Shown here: positions 14,446 to 21,998 of the stretch, one piece after another
Layout of the letters: each line of letters opens with the position of its first letter
How positions within the stretch are numbered: the stretch's first letter is position 1
Assembly: GCA_938083085.1 (NCBI GenBank)
Contig: CALLKX010000023.1
Location: 1 to 32,697, forward strand
DNA: 32,697 nt
From: an uncultured bacterium
GTDB taxonomy: Bacteria > Planctomycetota > UBA1135 > GCA-002686595
Direction of reading: 5' to 3'
Notes under the pieces: generated by a model
What the model saw: only the letters and a program-made list of their open reading frames with translations
Database searches by the model: none
Told to the model about the DNA's origin: nothing
Position numbers and translations under genes: made by a program

Positions 14446-15621
14446 ATGTCCGAGCGTGAACGCTGCCTCGAGTGCCTCCGGCCCGCGGCCCATTGCCTCT
14501 GCGGTGCGATCTCGCCGATCGATCATCGAACGGAGATCGTGATCGTCCAGCACCCGCGGGAACGTGCCCACCCCTTCAACACGGCTCGCATCGCGGAACG
14601 GTGCTTGCGACGTTCACGGATCCTCGTGGACCGAGGAGGCCGCCTGAAGACGGACACCAAGCTCCCCGAGCAGCTCGCCGGGTTCGGCCTCTTGTACCCA
14701 GGCGCCGATGCGCGAGACCTGTCGACGCTGTCCAAGGACGAGATGCCGAAGGGCCTGGTGGTGATTGACGGCACCTGGCACCACGCCCGTGCGATGTACC
14801 GGGATATTGCGGTGCTGCGTGACCTACCGAAGTTCTCGCTGCCACAGGGGGAGGTCAGCGGCTTCAAGATTCGCAGGCAGCCCTTCGAGTACTGCCTCTC
14901 GACCCTCGAGGCCATTCACGCCGCGCTGCGCCTCACCGAACCGGACACACGCGGCCTGGGGAGTCTGTTGGCGCCGTTCGAGGCGATGCAGAAGATGCAG
15001 CTCGCCCGGCATCAAGAGCCCTCGCCTCGGATGCGGCGGCGCCCAAGGTCCGAGCGCGGCCCTGAGTTGCCGGCTGCGTTCCGGGAGCGCTTCGAGTCGC
15101 TGGTCGTGGTGTACGGCGAGTTGACTCCCCGCACCTGCGAGGAGATGAAACGGTCCAGCGAGGATCGCCCGCTCCTGACGGTGGCTGCCGAGCGGCCAGC
15201 GACCGGAGAGCGGATGATGGTCGTGCTGGATCACGACCACCTTGCCGAAGGTGGCTGGTCGTTCTTCCGGCTGGACCGCCGTGGTGGGGGCTCGACGAGC
15301 TCACAGGCGGAGATGGCGAAGGCCTGGGGTGCGTTCCAGCGACCTGGCGACGTCCTTGCGACCTGGAATGCAGGCACCGCGCAGCAGTGGCAGAAGACCT
15401 TCGGGGGGCAGACGCGTCCGCTCGTCCTGAAGGCGATCTACTGCAACCATCGTTCACAGCGGGGGACCCTCGATGAGGTCGTTGGGTCGGAGGGGCTCCT
15501 GACGGCGACTGAGCGGGAGCACAACCAGACGCAGCGCACGCGAACGGAGGAGCGGCTCGCGAATGCCGTCGCTGTCGCAACGCTCCTGCATGGCCTCGCT
15601 CGGAGTTCAGCGGCAGATTGA
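14446..15621 (+). CDS. DTW-domain tRNA-uridine aminocarboxypropyltransferase with extra C-terminal domain
   Basis: The product is 391 aa. Residues 1-200 are a DTW domain (TapT/TuaA-like), which transfers the aminocarboxypropyl group of SAM to a tRNA uridine. Evidence: a zinc-knuckle start CLECLRPAAHCLC (Cys 7, 10, 17, 19), VQHPRER, the signature DGTWHHAR (108-115; most members read D-x-T-W) and RRQPFEYCLSTLEAIHAAL. Family members usually end near here. Residues 215-391 form a second domain I cannot place: it starts with FESLVVVYGELTPR, then LLTVAAERP, MMVVLDHDHL, and ends with RTEERLANAVAVATLLHGLA. Its pattern of strands and a final helix loosely recalls RNase H/exonuclease folds (weak inference). 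ATG 14446 is chosen because the Cys motif begins right after. Confidence 0.9.
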   Translation: MSERERCLECLRPAAHCLCGAISPIDHRTEIVIVQHPRERAHPFNTARIAERCLRRSRILVDRGGRLKTDTKLPEQLAGFGLLYPGADARDLSTLSKDEMPKGLVVIDGTWHHARAMYRDIAVLRDLPKFSLPQGEVSGFKIRRQPFEYCLSTLEAIHAALRLTEPDTRGLGSLLAPFEAMQKMQLARHQEPSPRMRRRPRSERGPELPAAFRERFESLVVVYGELTPRTCEEMKRSSEDRPLLTVAAERPATGERMMVVLDHDHLAEGGWSFFRLDRRGGGSTSSQAEMAKAWGAFQRPGDVLATWNAGTAQQWQKTFGGQTRPLVLKAIYCNHRSQRGTLDEVVGSEGLLTATEREHNQTQRTRTEERLANAVAVATLLHGLARSSAAD

Positions 15622-15960
15622 GGCGGCAGAGGGCGGGCTGGCCGACCGGCAAGGGAGCACGGAGGGACCATCCTCGCTCGATGGACCTCGTCGAACCAAC
15701 CTCGGGGAGCTTGGCGCCACGCGAAGCGGAGCTCTTCTCTGGGCTCGAGTGGCTCCGTGCGGAGGGGCGGTGAGGGGCAGCCGTAGATTCGGGCCCAGCT
15801 CAGGCCAGCACACCCGGCCCAGTGCATGGAGATCGACCGGCATCTCCCGCCTGGGCCTGGCAGAGGGGCCGCCTCCGATCGCACAGGGCGCTGGGGGCCT
15901 CCTTGTTGGATGGCATCGGCCCGAGTCCGCGGGGGCGAGCGAGATCCAAATGAGGGAGCC

Positions 15961-16000
15961 GCGACGATGGGCCGGCGCGCCAGTCGCTGGCGCTCGTCGT
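15961..16000. terminator. Two-stem hairpin in convergent gap
   Basis: The inner stem GCGCCAG (15977-15983) pairs perfectly with CTGGCGC (15987-15993) over a TCG loop. The outer stem 15961-15967 pairs with 15994-16000 (six Watson-Crick pairs plus one G-T), with a one-sided bulge of nine bases between the stems. Confidence 0.4.
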
Positions 16001-16055
16001 GTGGTTGAGGCTCGCTGCACCTCGGCATCCCCGATGAAGTCACCGCTCGTGAATG

Positions 16056-16069
16056 GGCCCCGCGGGGCC
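16056..16069 (-). terminator. Perfect 14-base palindrome after the subtilisin gene
   Basis: GGCCCCGCGGGGCC is self-complementary; as RNA it can form a 5-bp stem with a CGCG loop. It lies 10 bases past the stop codon of the minus-strand protease. Confidence 0.4.
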
Positions 16070-16079
16070 GGGAGAGAGG

Positions 16080-19000
16080 CTATTGCACGCGCAGGAACAG
16101 GTGGTCGACCTCGACCCGCTCCCGACCGCGTTGGCCGCTGGTCTGGTCGGAGTCCCTGACGCGGACGCGGATCTCTCCGCCGCCGTGGGAGGGCACCGCT
16201 ATGCCGGATTGGTATCCCGCGGCGGAGGTCGACGGGGCGATCACCACCGGAGTTGTCGTCCAGGAGCTACCGCCATTGGTGCTGACCTCGAAGAGGAACG
16301 ACTCACCGTCGCCAGCGTCGACCATGGACGCCATGACGAACAGGGAGACCTGGCCGGCCGGGGCGTTGATCAACCAGACGTGGGAGCCGTAGCTGTAGCG
16401 GTTGGCCGGCTTTCCGCCGCTCTCGCGCTCGGTCAGCGACTGCACCGAGCCGTTTGCCGACTGCACGTCAACGTAGCTTCCGGAGATGGCTCCGGCGCCG
16501 GCCTGCTCCCCGAAGGGCACCACGTCCGCGGTCCCGACCGCGAAGGTCGTCGCCGTGGCGACGTTCGACCAAGCGGAGGAGCCTGCGCTGTTGAAGGCCC
16601 GGGTCCGGTAGCGGTACTCGGTGTCGGGCTGCAGCCCGCCATCGGTGAACGACGTGCTGTTGGCAGCCAGGCTACTGGCGATGGTCGACCAACTGGCCCC
16701 GTCAGGGCTGCGCTGGAGTTCGAAGCCGTCCTCGCTGCTGGAGCCATCCGTCCACGAGAGACCGATCTCCGAGGATGACGTCGGGGCCGCGACAAGGCCG
16801 CTCGGGGACCCCGGCGGAAGGCCCGCGCCCACGCCGGTGACCTCGAAGTACAGATGGTCCACGAAGATGGTGTCGAGGCTCCGGTTGCCCGACGCACGGT
16901 CCGAGTCGATGACCCGGACATACACCGTGCCCACCATCGCCGCCGGCAGCGTGGCCGACTGATAGACCTCCGACGGGCCGGTCTTGGTGACGCTGAACAT
17001 CGTCTGCCAGCTCTGCTGGTCCTGGGAGACCTCGGCGCGCCAGACGTCACCGTCCGAGGAAGCGGTGCGGTAAGCGTTGGCGTGGAAGGACAGACCCGAC
17101 CCCGCCGGCAGAGTGAACTGCCAGCGATGCTCGCCGCGGCTCGTCCGGTTGGCCGGCTTGCCGCCGCTCTCGCGCTCACGGAGGGACTGGTAGGCGAGGT
17201 TCCCCGTACGGGTGGCCGAGACCGTCCCCGTCACCGTGCCGACCACCGGCACGTCCACCCCAGCGACGACGATCTCCGTGGACCCGAAGGTCGTCGTGGC
17301 CTGGGCCACGTTGGAGCTCGCCGAGTCGCCGGCGCCGTTGCGCGCGAACACCCGATACCAGTAGGTCGTGCCCGGAGCCAGCCCCGTGTCCGTGGCGGAC
17401 GTGGCGTTGGCGGGGGCGCTGAGAGCCACCGTCCAGTCGACGCCGTCCAGGGACCGCTCCACCTCGAAGCTATCCTCCGAGCTGGAGTTGTCGCTCCAGG
17501 CGAGACCGATGGCGTTGGCTGTCGGAGTCCCGGCCGTCAGGCCGCTGGGCGCGTCCGGGACCGTGAGGACCTGCACCGTGATGTAGTTCGTCCTGGAGAG
17601 CGCGTCGGAGCCACCCGGCCCCGTGACCGAGAGCGACACCGTGTAGGTCCCAGGGGCGGTGTAGGTGTGCACCGGAACGGTGACGGCGGCCGAACCGCCA
17701 TCACCGAAGTCCCAGGCCCGCGTGTCGACGGAACCGCTGGACTGGTCCGTGAAGGTCACGTCGAGGGGCGCGAAGCCCGCGAGCGGCGTGGCCACGAAGC
17801 CTGCGACCGGGGCAGGCGGGGGGCCCGTCGTCGCGCCGGTCACCACCAGGGCGTAGTCGGCGTCAGTGGCTCCGGTCTCCACGTGAGTGTCCGCGAGGAC
17901 CTCGGTGGCGATGACCTCAACGCTCCAGGACCCGGCCTCTGGGTTCTGAACGTAGACGTTCTCCACGGTATCAACCGAGTTAGGTATCCCGCCGGCGCTG
18001 GACCACATGGAGCCCAGGAGCCCGTTGTTGCCCCAGTAGACGGTGCCTGAGGGAGAGGTCACCTTGAGGTCGAGGTTGTTGATCCGGTGCACCGTGCTTG
18101 AGGTCGTCCCGGGAGGGTCACGGAAGACCATCGTCGCCTTGAACGCCGGCTCGCCGGCCTCGACGTTGAGCGTGTGAACTGTGCTGCCCAGGGGGGCGAG
18201 GACGTCCGACTCGTCGACGACAAACGTCTTGTCCCGCAGGCTGTAGGCGCCGGCGAGGTCCGGGCGCCCCCAGCCCTGATGGACTCGTGTGAGGTCGGCG
18301 TTCGTGCCGCTGAAGTCCCACTGGCGCGCCGTGTTGATCAGCAGCGCCTTCGCGGTGGTGTTGTGAGGACGGTCGTCGAAGGGGTCCACGGCCGGGGCGG
18401 AGTTGCCGAAGGCGCCGTTGCCCCACATCTCCATGAGCATGCCGAGGTGGCCGGCGACGATGGGCGTCGCGCCGCTCGTCCCACCGAAGCTCGAATAGTA
18501 GTTCCCGCTGGCGTAGCCCCCTGACCCCACGACGTCGGTGGTGAGGGTCGAGTCGTAGAAGCTTGAGAGGTCCGGCTTGATGCGACCGTCCACGGCCGGC
18601 CCGATGCTCGCGCCGGCATTCCAGGCGTCGTCGCTCTCGCTCAGCGTGTTGTAGTGACGGACGCCTCCGACCGAGATGACGTTCTTGGCCCAGGCCTGCG
18701 GGCGCGAGTCCTGGTTCCCCGCGTTCGACTGGGACTGCAAGATGCTGAACTTCTCGAAGTCGAACAGAATCTGATCGAGGTCCTGCGAGATGCTCGTGTA
18801 CGCCGTCGTCCGAGAGTTCCCCCAGCTGTTGGTTTGGAGAATAGACCGGAGGGTTCCGGTCGGGTCGTCGAGCTCGCGTGTGTGGTTGTACCGGCTCCCG
18901 GAGAGGCCGTTGTAATACGCGGCGATCAGCAGCGCTTCTGGCAGAACGCCCCGCGCGGACGCGTTGCCCGCGCCTGAGCCAGCGACGATGCCGGAGCATG

Positions 19001-20003
19001 CCGTGCCGTGATTTCCGACGACCATTGAGCCGTGCACCACGTGGTTGGCGAGGTCGGGGTGGGTCAGGTCGCAGCCCCCGTCCAGCACCTCTACCCGTAG
19101 GGAGGAGCCGGTGAGACCGAGGGTGCTCTCCACGAAGTTGGCGCCGTGGAACTCACGGGCCGTGTTGACGTCCTCTTCGGGAGCGCTCCAGCGGTCGATC
19201 CAGGCCACATCGTCCGATCCCACGAGATCCGCGAGGGCGTCCGTGGGCAAGGTCACCGTCATCAAGTACGTCTCTCGGGACGCGTCGACCACGCGGCCGC
19301 CGAGGGCTTCCACGAGGGCAGTCACCCTGGACTGACCGGGGAGCCCACGCCGAAGCGTGAGCAGGTTCACCGTGACGGCTGTCTGCGGGCTGACATTCTC
19401 GGCGAGCGGCAGGAGCTCACGCTCGACCTTGAAGGCGGGGTGATATTCCCGGACGGCGCGAACAAAGGGCAGTGACGCGATGATGCGCAGGGAACGAGGG
19501 CTCGCGGTCAGCAGGAGGGCGTGACGTGGCACCACGCGGTGCACCTCGGCGCCTGCTTCGATGAGCCGCTCCTGGAGAGACGGAGACGGCGGTACCTCGA
19601 GCTGCACCAGGTGCAGGTTGGAGGTTGGGCGCGCGGTGAGGCGCGCGGAGACGGCTGGCTCCCCCTCAAGGGGGTCGTGGGCGCCGTAGCGAAGGAGCAG
19701 CTCGTGGCTGATGGGCCGAACGATGTCCCAGGCCTGACCGTCGGGGCTCGCCGCGTACCACTCTGTGGATGACCCGTCGGCCGCCACTTCGAGCCATCGC
19801 AGGAACTGCGCATCCTGGTCGGCCGCTCCGACCGATCTGACCCCGGAGATGATCCCCATCGAGGTCCGGAGGACCGCCTGGCCACCTGCCGTCTCAACGG
19901 TCAGGCGCTGCTCCCCCCCCGGGAGAAGGGCGACCTCGTGCGTCTGGGAGAAGCCGAGGCTGGAAAGGAGGCTGAGCGCGGCGAGGGGCAGGAGGATTTT
20001 CAT
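16080..20003 (-). CDS. Secreted subtilisin-like (S8) protease with PKD, FN3 and duplicated C-terminal modules
   Basis: The product is 1307 aa. Signal peptide: MKILLPLAALSLLSSLGFS. The GTG at 20018 is an alternative start, but ATG 20003 gives a cleaner signal. A propeptide region (about 25-275) precedes the S8 domain, with the catalytic Asp in VEVLDGGCDLTHPDL (about 308), His in GNHGTACSGIVAG (332), oxyanion Asn in SQSNAGNQ (about 427) and Ser in GGTSGATP (510). A P-domain-like sandwich follows, then PKD (WDFGDGG, HTYTAPGTYTVSLSV), FN3, a module with ERESGGKPANR, a second FN3 and a second such module that ends the protein. The enzyme probably acts outside the cell; the repeated modules likely bind polymer or the surface (inference). 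No sorting signal is visible. Confidence 0.93.
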   Translation of the reverse strand: MKILLPLAALSLLSSLGFSQTHEVALLPGGEQRLTVETAGGQAVLRTSMGIISGVRSVGAADQDAQFLRWLEVAADGSSTEWYAASPDGQAWDIVRPISHELLLRYGAHDPLEGEPAVSARLTARPTSNLHLVQLEVPPSPSLQERLIEAGAEVHRVVPRHALLLTASPRSLRIIASLPFVRAVREYHPAFKVERELLPLAENVSPQTAVTVNLLTLRRGLPGQSRVTALVEALGGRVVDASRETYLMTVTLPTDALADLVGSDDVAWIDRWSAPEEDVNTAREFHGANFVESTLGLTGSSLRVEVLDGGCDLTHPDLANHVVHGSMVVGNHGTACSGIVAGSGAGNASARGVLPEALLIAAYYNGLSGSRYNHTRELDDPTGTLRSILQTNSWGNSRTTAYTSISQDLDQILFDFEKFSILQSQSNAGNQDSRPQAWAKNVISVGGVRHYNTLSESDDAWNAGASIGPAVDGRIKPDLSSFYDSTLTTDVVGSGGYASGNYYSSFGGTSGATPIVAGHLGMLMEMWGNGAFGNSAPAVDPFDDRPHNTTAKALLINTARQWDFSGTNADLTRVHQGWGRPDLAGAYSLRDKTFVVDESDVLAPLGSTVHTLNVEAGEPAFKATMVFRDPPGTTSSTVHRINNLDLKVTSPSGTVYWGNNGLLGSMWSSAGGIPNSVDTVENVYVQNPEAGSWSVEVIATEVLADTHVETGATDADYALVVTGATTGPPPAPVAGFVATPLAGFAPLDVTFTDQSSGSVDTRAWDFGDGGSAAVTVPVHTYTAPGTYTVSLSVTGPGGSDALSRTNYITVQVLTVPDAPSGLTAGTPTANAIGLAWSDNSSSEDSFEVERSLDGVDWTVALSAPANATSATDTGLAPGTTYWYRVFARNGAGDSASSNVAQATTTFGSTEIVVAGVDVPVVGTVTGTVSATRTGNLAYQSLRERESGGKPANRTSRGEHRWQFTLPAGSGLSFHANAYRTASSDGDVWRAEVSQDQQSWQTMFSVTKTGPSEVYQSATLPAAMVGTVYVRVIDSDRASGNRSLDTIFVDHLYFEVTGVGAGLPPGSPSGLVAAPTSSSEIGLSWTDGSSSEDGFELQRSPDGASWSTIASSLAANSTSFTDGGLQPDTEYRYRTRAFNSAGSSAWSNVATATTFAVGTADVVPFGEQAGAGAISGSYVDVQSANGSVQSLTERESGGKPANRYSYGSHVWLINAPAGQVSLFVMASMVDAGDGESFLFEVSTNGGSSWTTTPVVIAPSTSAAGYQSGIAVPSHGGGEIRVRVRDSDQTSGQRGRERVEVDHLFLRVQ

Positions 20004-20011
20004 GGCAGGCG

Positions 20012-20040
20012 ATGGCACCGGAGTGGGGTGAGGTCGTCAA
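20012..20040 (-). promoter_or_regulatory. Candidate promoter of the subtilisin gene
   Basis: Read on the minus strand: TTGACG (20040-20035), a 17-base spacer, then TGCCAT (20017-20012), which is a weak -10. The -10 box ends 8 bases before ATG 20003, again close enough for a leaderless start. If correct, it rules out the GTG start at 20018. Confidence 0.35.
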
Positions 20041-20538
20041 CCAAACCTATCCCGGCCACCGCGAGAGGTCTGCATGGGGGTTTTCCCTATCGGCCCGCGG
20101 CTGCTCCCGAGGCCCGGCGTCGAGGGCTCGAGGTGCGGCCCCGGGTGAAATCGCAGGGTGTCCCCTGCGCCCGATGAAGGCCAAACACCCTCCAATCGGT
20201 CGCCCTCGCAGTCGCGGGGATTCCACGGGAGAATTCTGGATCTTGAGTGCCCCAATTCCAGCCTACGCGGGGGCAGCAGGCCGCCGGTTCCATGGCGAAG
20301 CGGCGATGCCTGAAGGGCACCGGGGCCTCCTGGCCCGCTCCCCACCCGGTCAGCGATGCGGCGGGCGCGGTGGTTCGGTGGGCCGCGCGTTGAAGTCGGC
20401 GGACCGGTCGGGGGGGGTGCTGATGCGTGGGGGGGGGCTCGGACCGTTGGCCCCGACGTGTGTGCACCCGGGCGCTTGTGCGCGGGGCTTGCCGGTCGGG
20501 TCGGTGATCGTTGGGCTACGGTGACGCCGGGGGCCGGG
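20041..20538. other. Intergenic region with long G-tracts
   Basis: No gene is supported. Two homopolymer tracts, G8 at 20410-20417 and G9 at 20429-20437, lie eleven bases apart, and an AGAATTCT palindrome lies near 20230. The G-tracts could form a quadruplex or be hard to sequence accurately. Confidence 0.5.
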
Positions 20539-21660
20539 TCAGGGCCTTTCCAGGGCCCCGGCCGGCTTGGGCACAGGGCCGGGGCCCTTGGCGTGGAGCG
20601 AGAAGCGCCTCTCGACGAAGACGAAGAGCAGGGCCGACGGGACCAGGGTGGCCAGGAAGGCCGGGGCGAGGAGCCACCAGAAGGCCGCGGTCCCGAACGG
20701 CGAGTCATCCATGAGGGCTCCCAACGGGACCGCAAGGACGACGAGGACCAAGCCGTGCAGCAGGTAGTAGGAGTAGCTCATGTTCCCCAGCCACCGCAAT
20801 GGAGCCCACGACAGGAGCCTCGAGGTCGCGCTGTCCGAGCCGAAGGCGGCGAGGCAGAGCGTGAAGTAGCCAATGAAGAGGCTCATGAACCGCCACTGGC
20901 CGCCGAGGCCATGGTGCTCACCGACCAGCACCGCCAGCACGGTCAGGATCATAGCCGGCGCCCCGAGAGGACCCGCGCGGCGCCCGAGGCCTGCATCCAT
21001 CGCCTCCTTCAGGAGAATCCCTGCGACGAACATCACGAGCCGTATGGAGTCACCGGTGAGCTGATCGGACACGAGGAGCCACAGCGCCGCCGCGACCGAA
21101 AAGAAGATCACCCGGGCCCTGCGACTCCAGCGCCGAAGTCCGAGCAGCCCGATGACCACTGGAGTCAGCAGGTAGTAAAAGACCTCGTAGCTCAGCGACC
21201 AGGCGACCGTGATGATCGGTTCGATGTCGAAGATCCCCGGGAGCAAGAGCAGGTTCTGCACCACGTAGACCGACGCGGCGAGAGCTTCTTCGGGGATCCG
21301 GCTGCGATCCGGCCGGAGCACGGAGAGCACGATGTAGACGGCGAAGACCACGAGGAAGGTCGGGTAGATCCGAACCAGGCGCCGACGCATGAACCCGATG
21401 AAGGGCCTCGATCGCTCGATCAACGTGCCATAGATCAAGAAGCCACTCAGCACGAAGAAGAGGTCGACCCCCGTGTTGCCGAATCGTCGCAAGGCCCACG
21501 CCACGCTCTCCGTCGCGCTGCCCGCCATCACCCACCCCTCTGTCAACGTGACGAAGTGGACGAAGAAGACGAGCGTCACCGCCACCCCCCGCAGGCCTTC
21601 CATCGCGAGGATGGGCGTACGGTTGCCATGTGAGATCTCGAAGAGGGATCGGAGTGTCAT
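20539..21660 (-). CDS. Acyltransferase 3 family membrane protein (OafA/YrhL-like)
   Basis: The product is 373 aa with about ten hydrophobic helices. It begins near residue 20 with the family's opening, MEGLRGVAVTLVFFVHFV, which carries the conserved R and catalytic-type H, then NTGVDLFFVLSGFLIYGTL and RRLVRIYPTFLVV, all family hallmarks. Near the end there is NMSYSYYLLHGLVLVV. These integral membrane enzymes O-acylate sugars of lipopolysaccharide, exopolysaccharide or peptidoglycan, using acyl-CoA from the cytoplasm; the acceptor here is unknown. Length is normal and there is no SGNH extension. The last 16 codons overlap a strong hairpin. It is followed 520 bases downstream by the subtilisin, so the two are probably not one operon. 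Confidence 0.93.
   Translation of the reverse strand: MTLRSLFEISHGNRTPILAMEGLRGVAVTLVFFVHFVTLTEGWVMAGSATESVAWALRRFGNTGVDLFFVLSGFLIYGTLIERSRPFIGFMRRRLVRIYPTFLVVFAVYIVLSVLRPDRSRIPEEALAASVYVVQNLLLLPGIFDIEPIITVAWSLSYEVFYYLLTPVVIGLLGLRRWSRRARVIFFSVAAALWLLVSDQLTGDSIRLVMFVAGILLKEAMDAGLGRRAGPLGAPAMILTVLAVLVGEHHGLGGQWRFMSLFIGYFTLCLAAFGSDSATSRLLSWAPLRWLGNMSYSYYLLHGLVLVVLAVPLGALMDDSPFGTAAFWWLLAPAFLATLVPSALLFVFVERRFSLHAKGPGPVPKPAGALERP
20552..20588 (-). terminator. 12-bp perfect inverted repeat overlapping the acyltransferase 3' end
   Basis: AGGGCCCCGGCC (20552-20563) pairs exactly with GGCCGGGGCCCT (20577-20588) over a 13-base loop. It lies inside the last codons of the acyltransferase gene, ending 10 bases before the stop. 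The tail KGPGPVPKPAG is encoded by it. Confidence 0.55.
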
Positions 21661-21998
21661 CGCAGTGTGTTCGTTGTACGGGGCCGCTGTTTGGACCGTC
21701 CGCTTGCCGCGGCGTCCGGCGGCCGCTCGTGCTTGCGGGGCAAGCCAAAGGGGGGGCAGAGTGGTCGGGGCGTTGAGTGGTTGAGTGGGGCCCCGCGTGT
21801 GTCTTCTGATTCGTCTTCGTGCCGCGCTGGAGCTTGCGCGTCACAGCCCCGGCCCCTGTGCGCCTGACCAGCGGTGGCGTCCACCGTTCCGCGCTGGGCG
21901 CCGAGCCCAAGCCGCCCGTCGTGGAGCGAGCGCTCACCTGACGCGGGAGTGCCCCTCGCGTGGCCGCTGAAGAGGCCCTTGGCGGGGCCTCAGGCCGT
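21661..21998 (-). other. Intergenic region between acyltransferase and sulfatase-like genes
   Basis: No gene is supported. Structures seen: a hairpin at 21972-21991 and a small one at 21731-21745 (GCTTGC, GGG loop, GCAAGC). On the minus strand TACAAC, a possible -10, lies 12 bases before the acyltransferase ATG, with no good -35. Confidence 0.5.
21972..21991 (-). terminator. 7-bp hairpin right after the sulfatase-like gene
   Basis: GAGGCCC (21972-21978) pairs exactly with GGGCCTC (21985-21991), with a 6-base loop, starting 7 bases past the stop codon at 21999. On the minus strand the hairpin is followed by TTC but not a true U-run. Confidence 0.55.

Larger units (their letters stand above)
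15622..16079. other. Gap between convergent genes, with hairpins
   Basis: The overlapping frames here give no recognisable protein. The stretch contains two hairpins (15961-16000 and 16056-16069), both suited to ending transcription from the two converging genes. Confidence 0.5.

Noticed and set aside
20356..21633. 425-codon plus-strand ORF opposite the acyltransferase
   Set aside because: It is rich in Glu, Arg and His, the usual antisense image of a hydrophobic membrane protein; the minus-strand gene is a clear acyltransferase 3.
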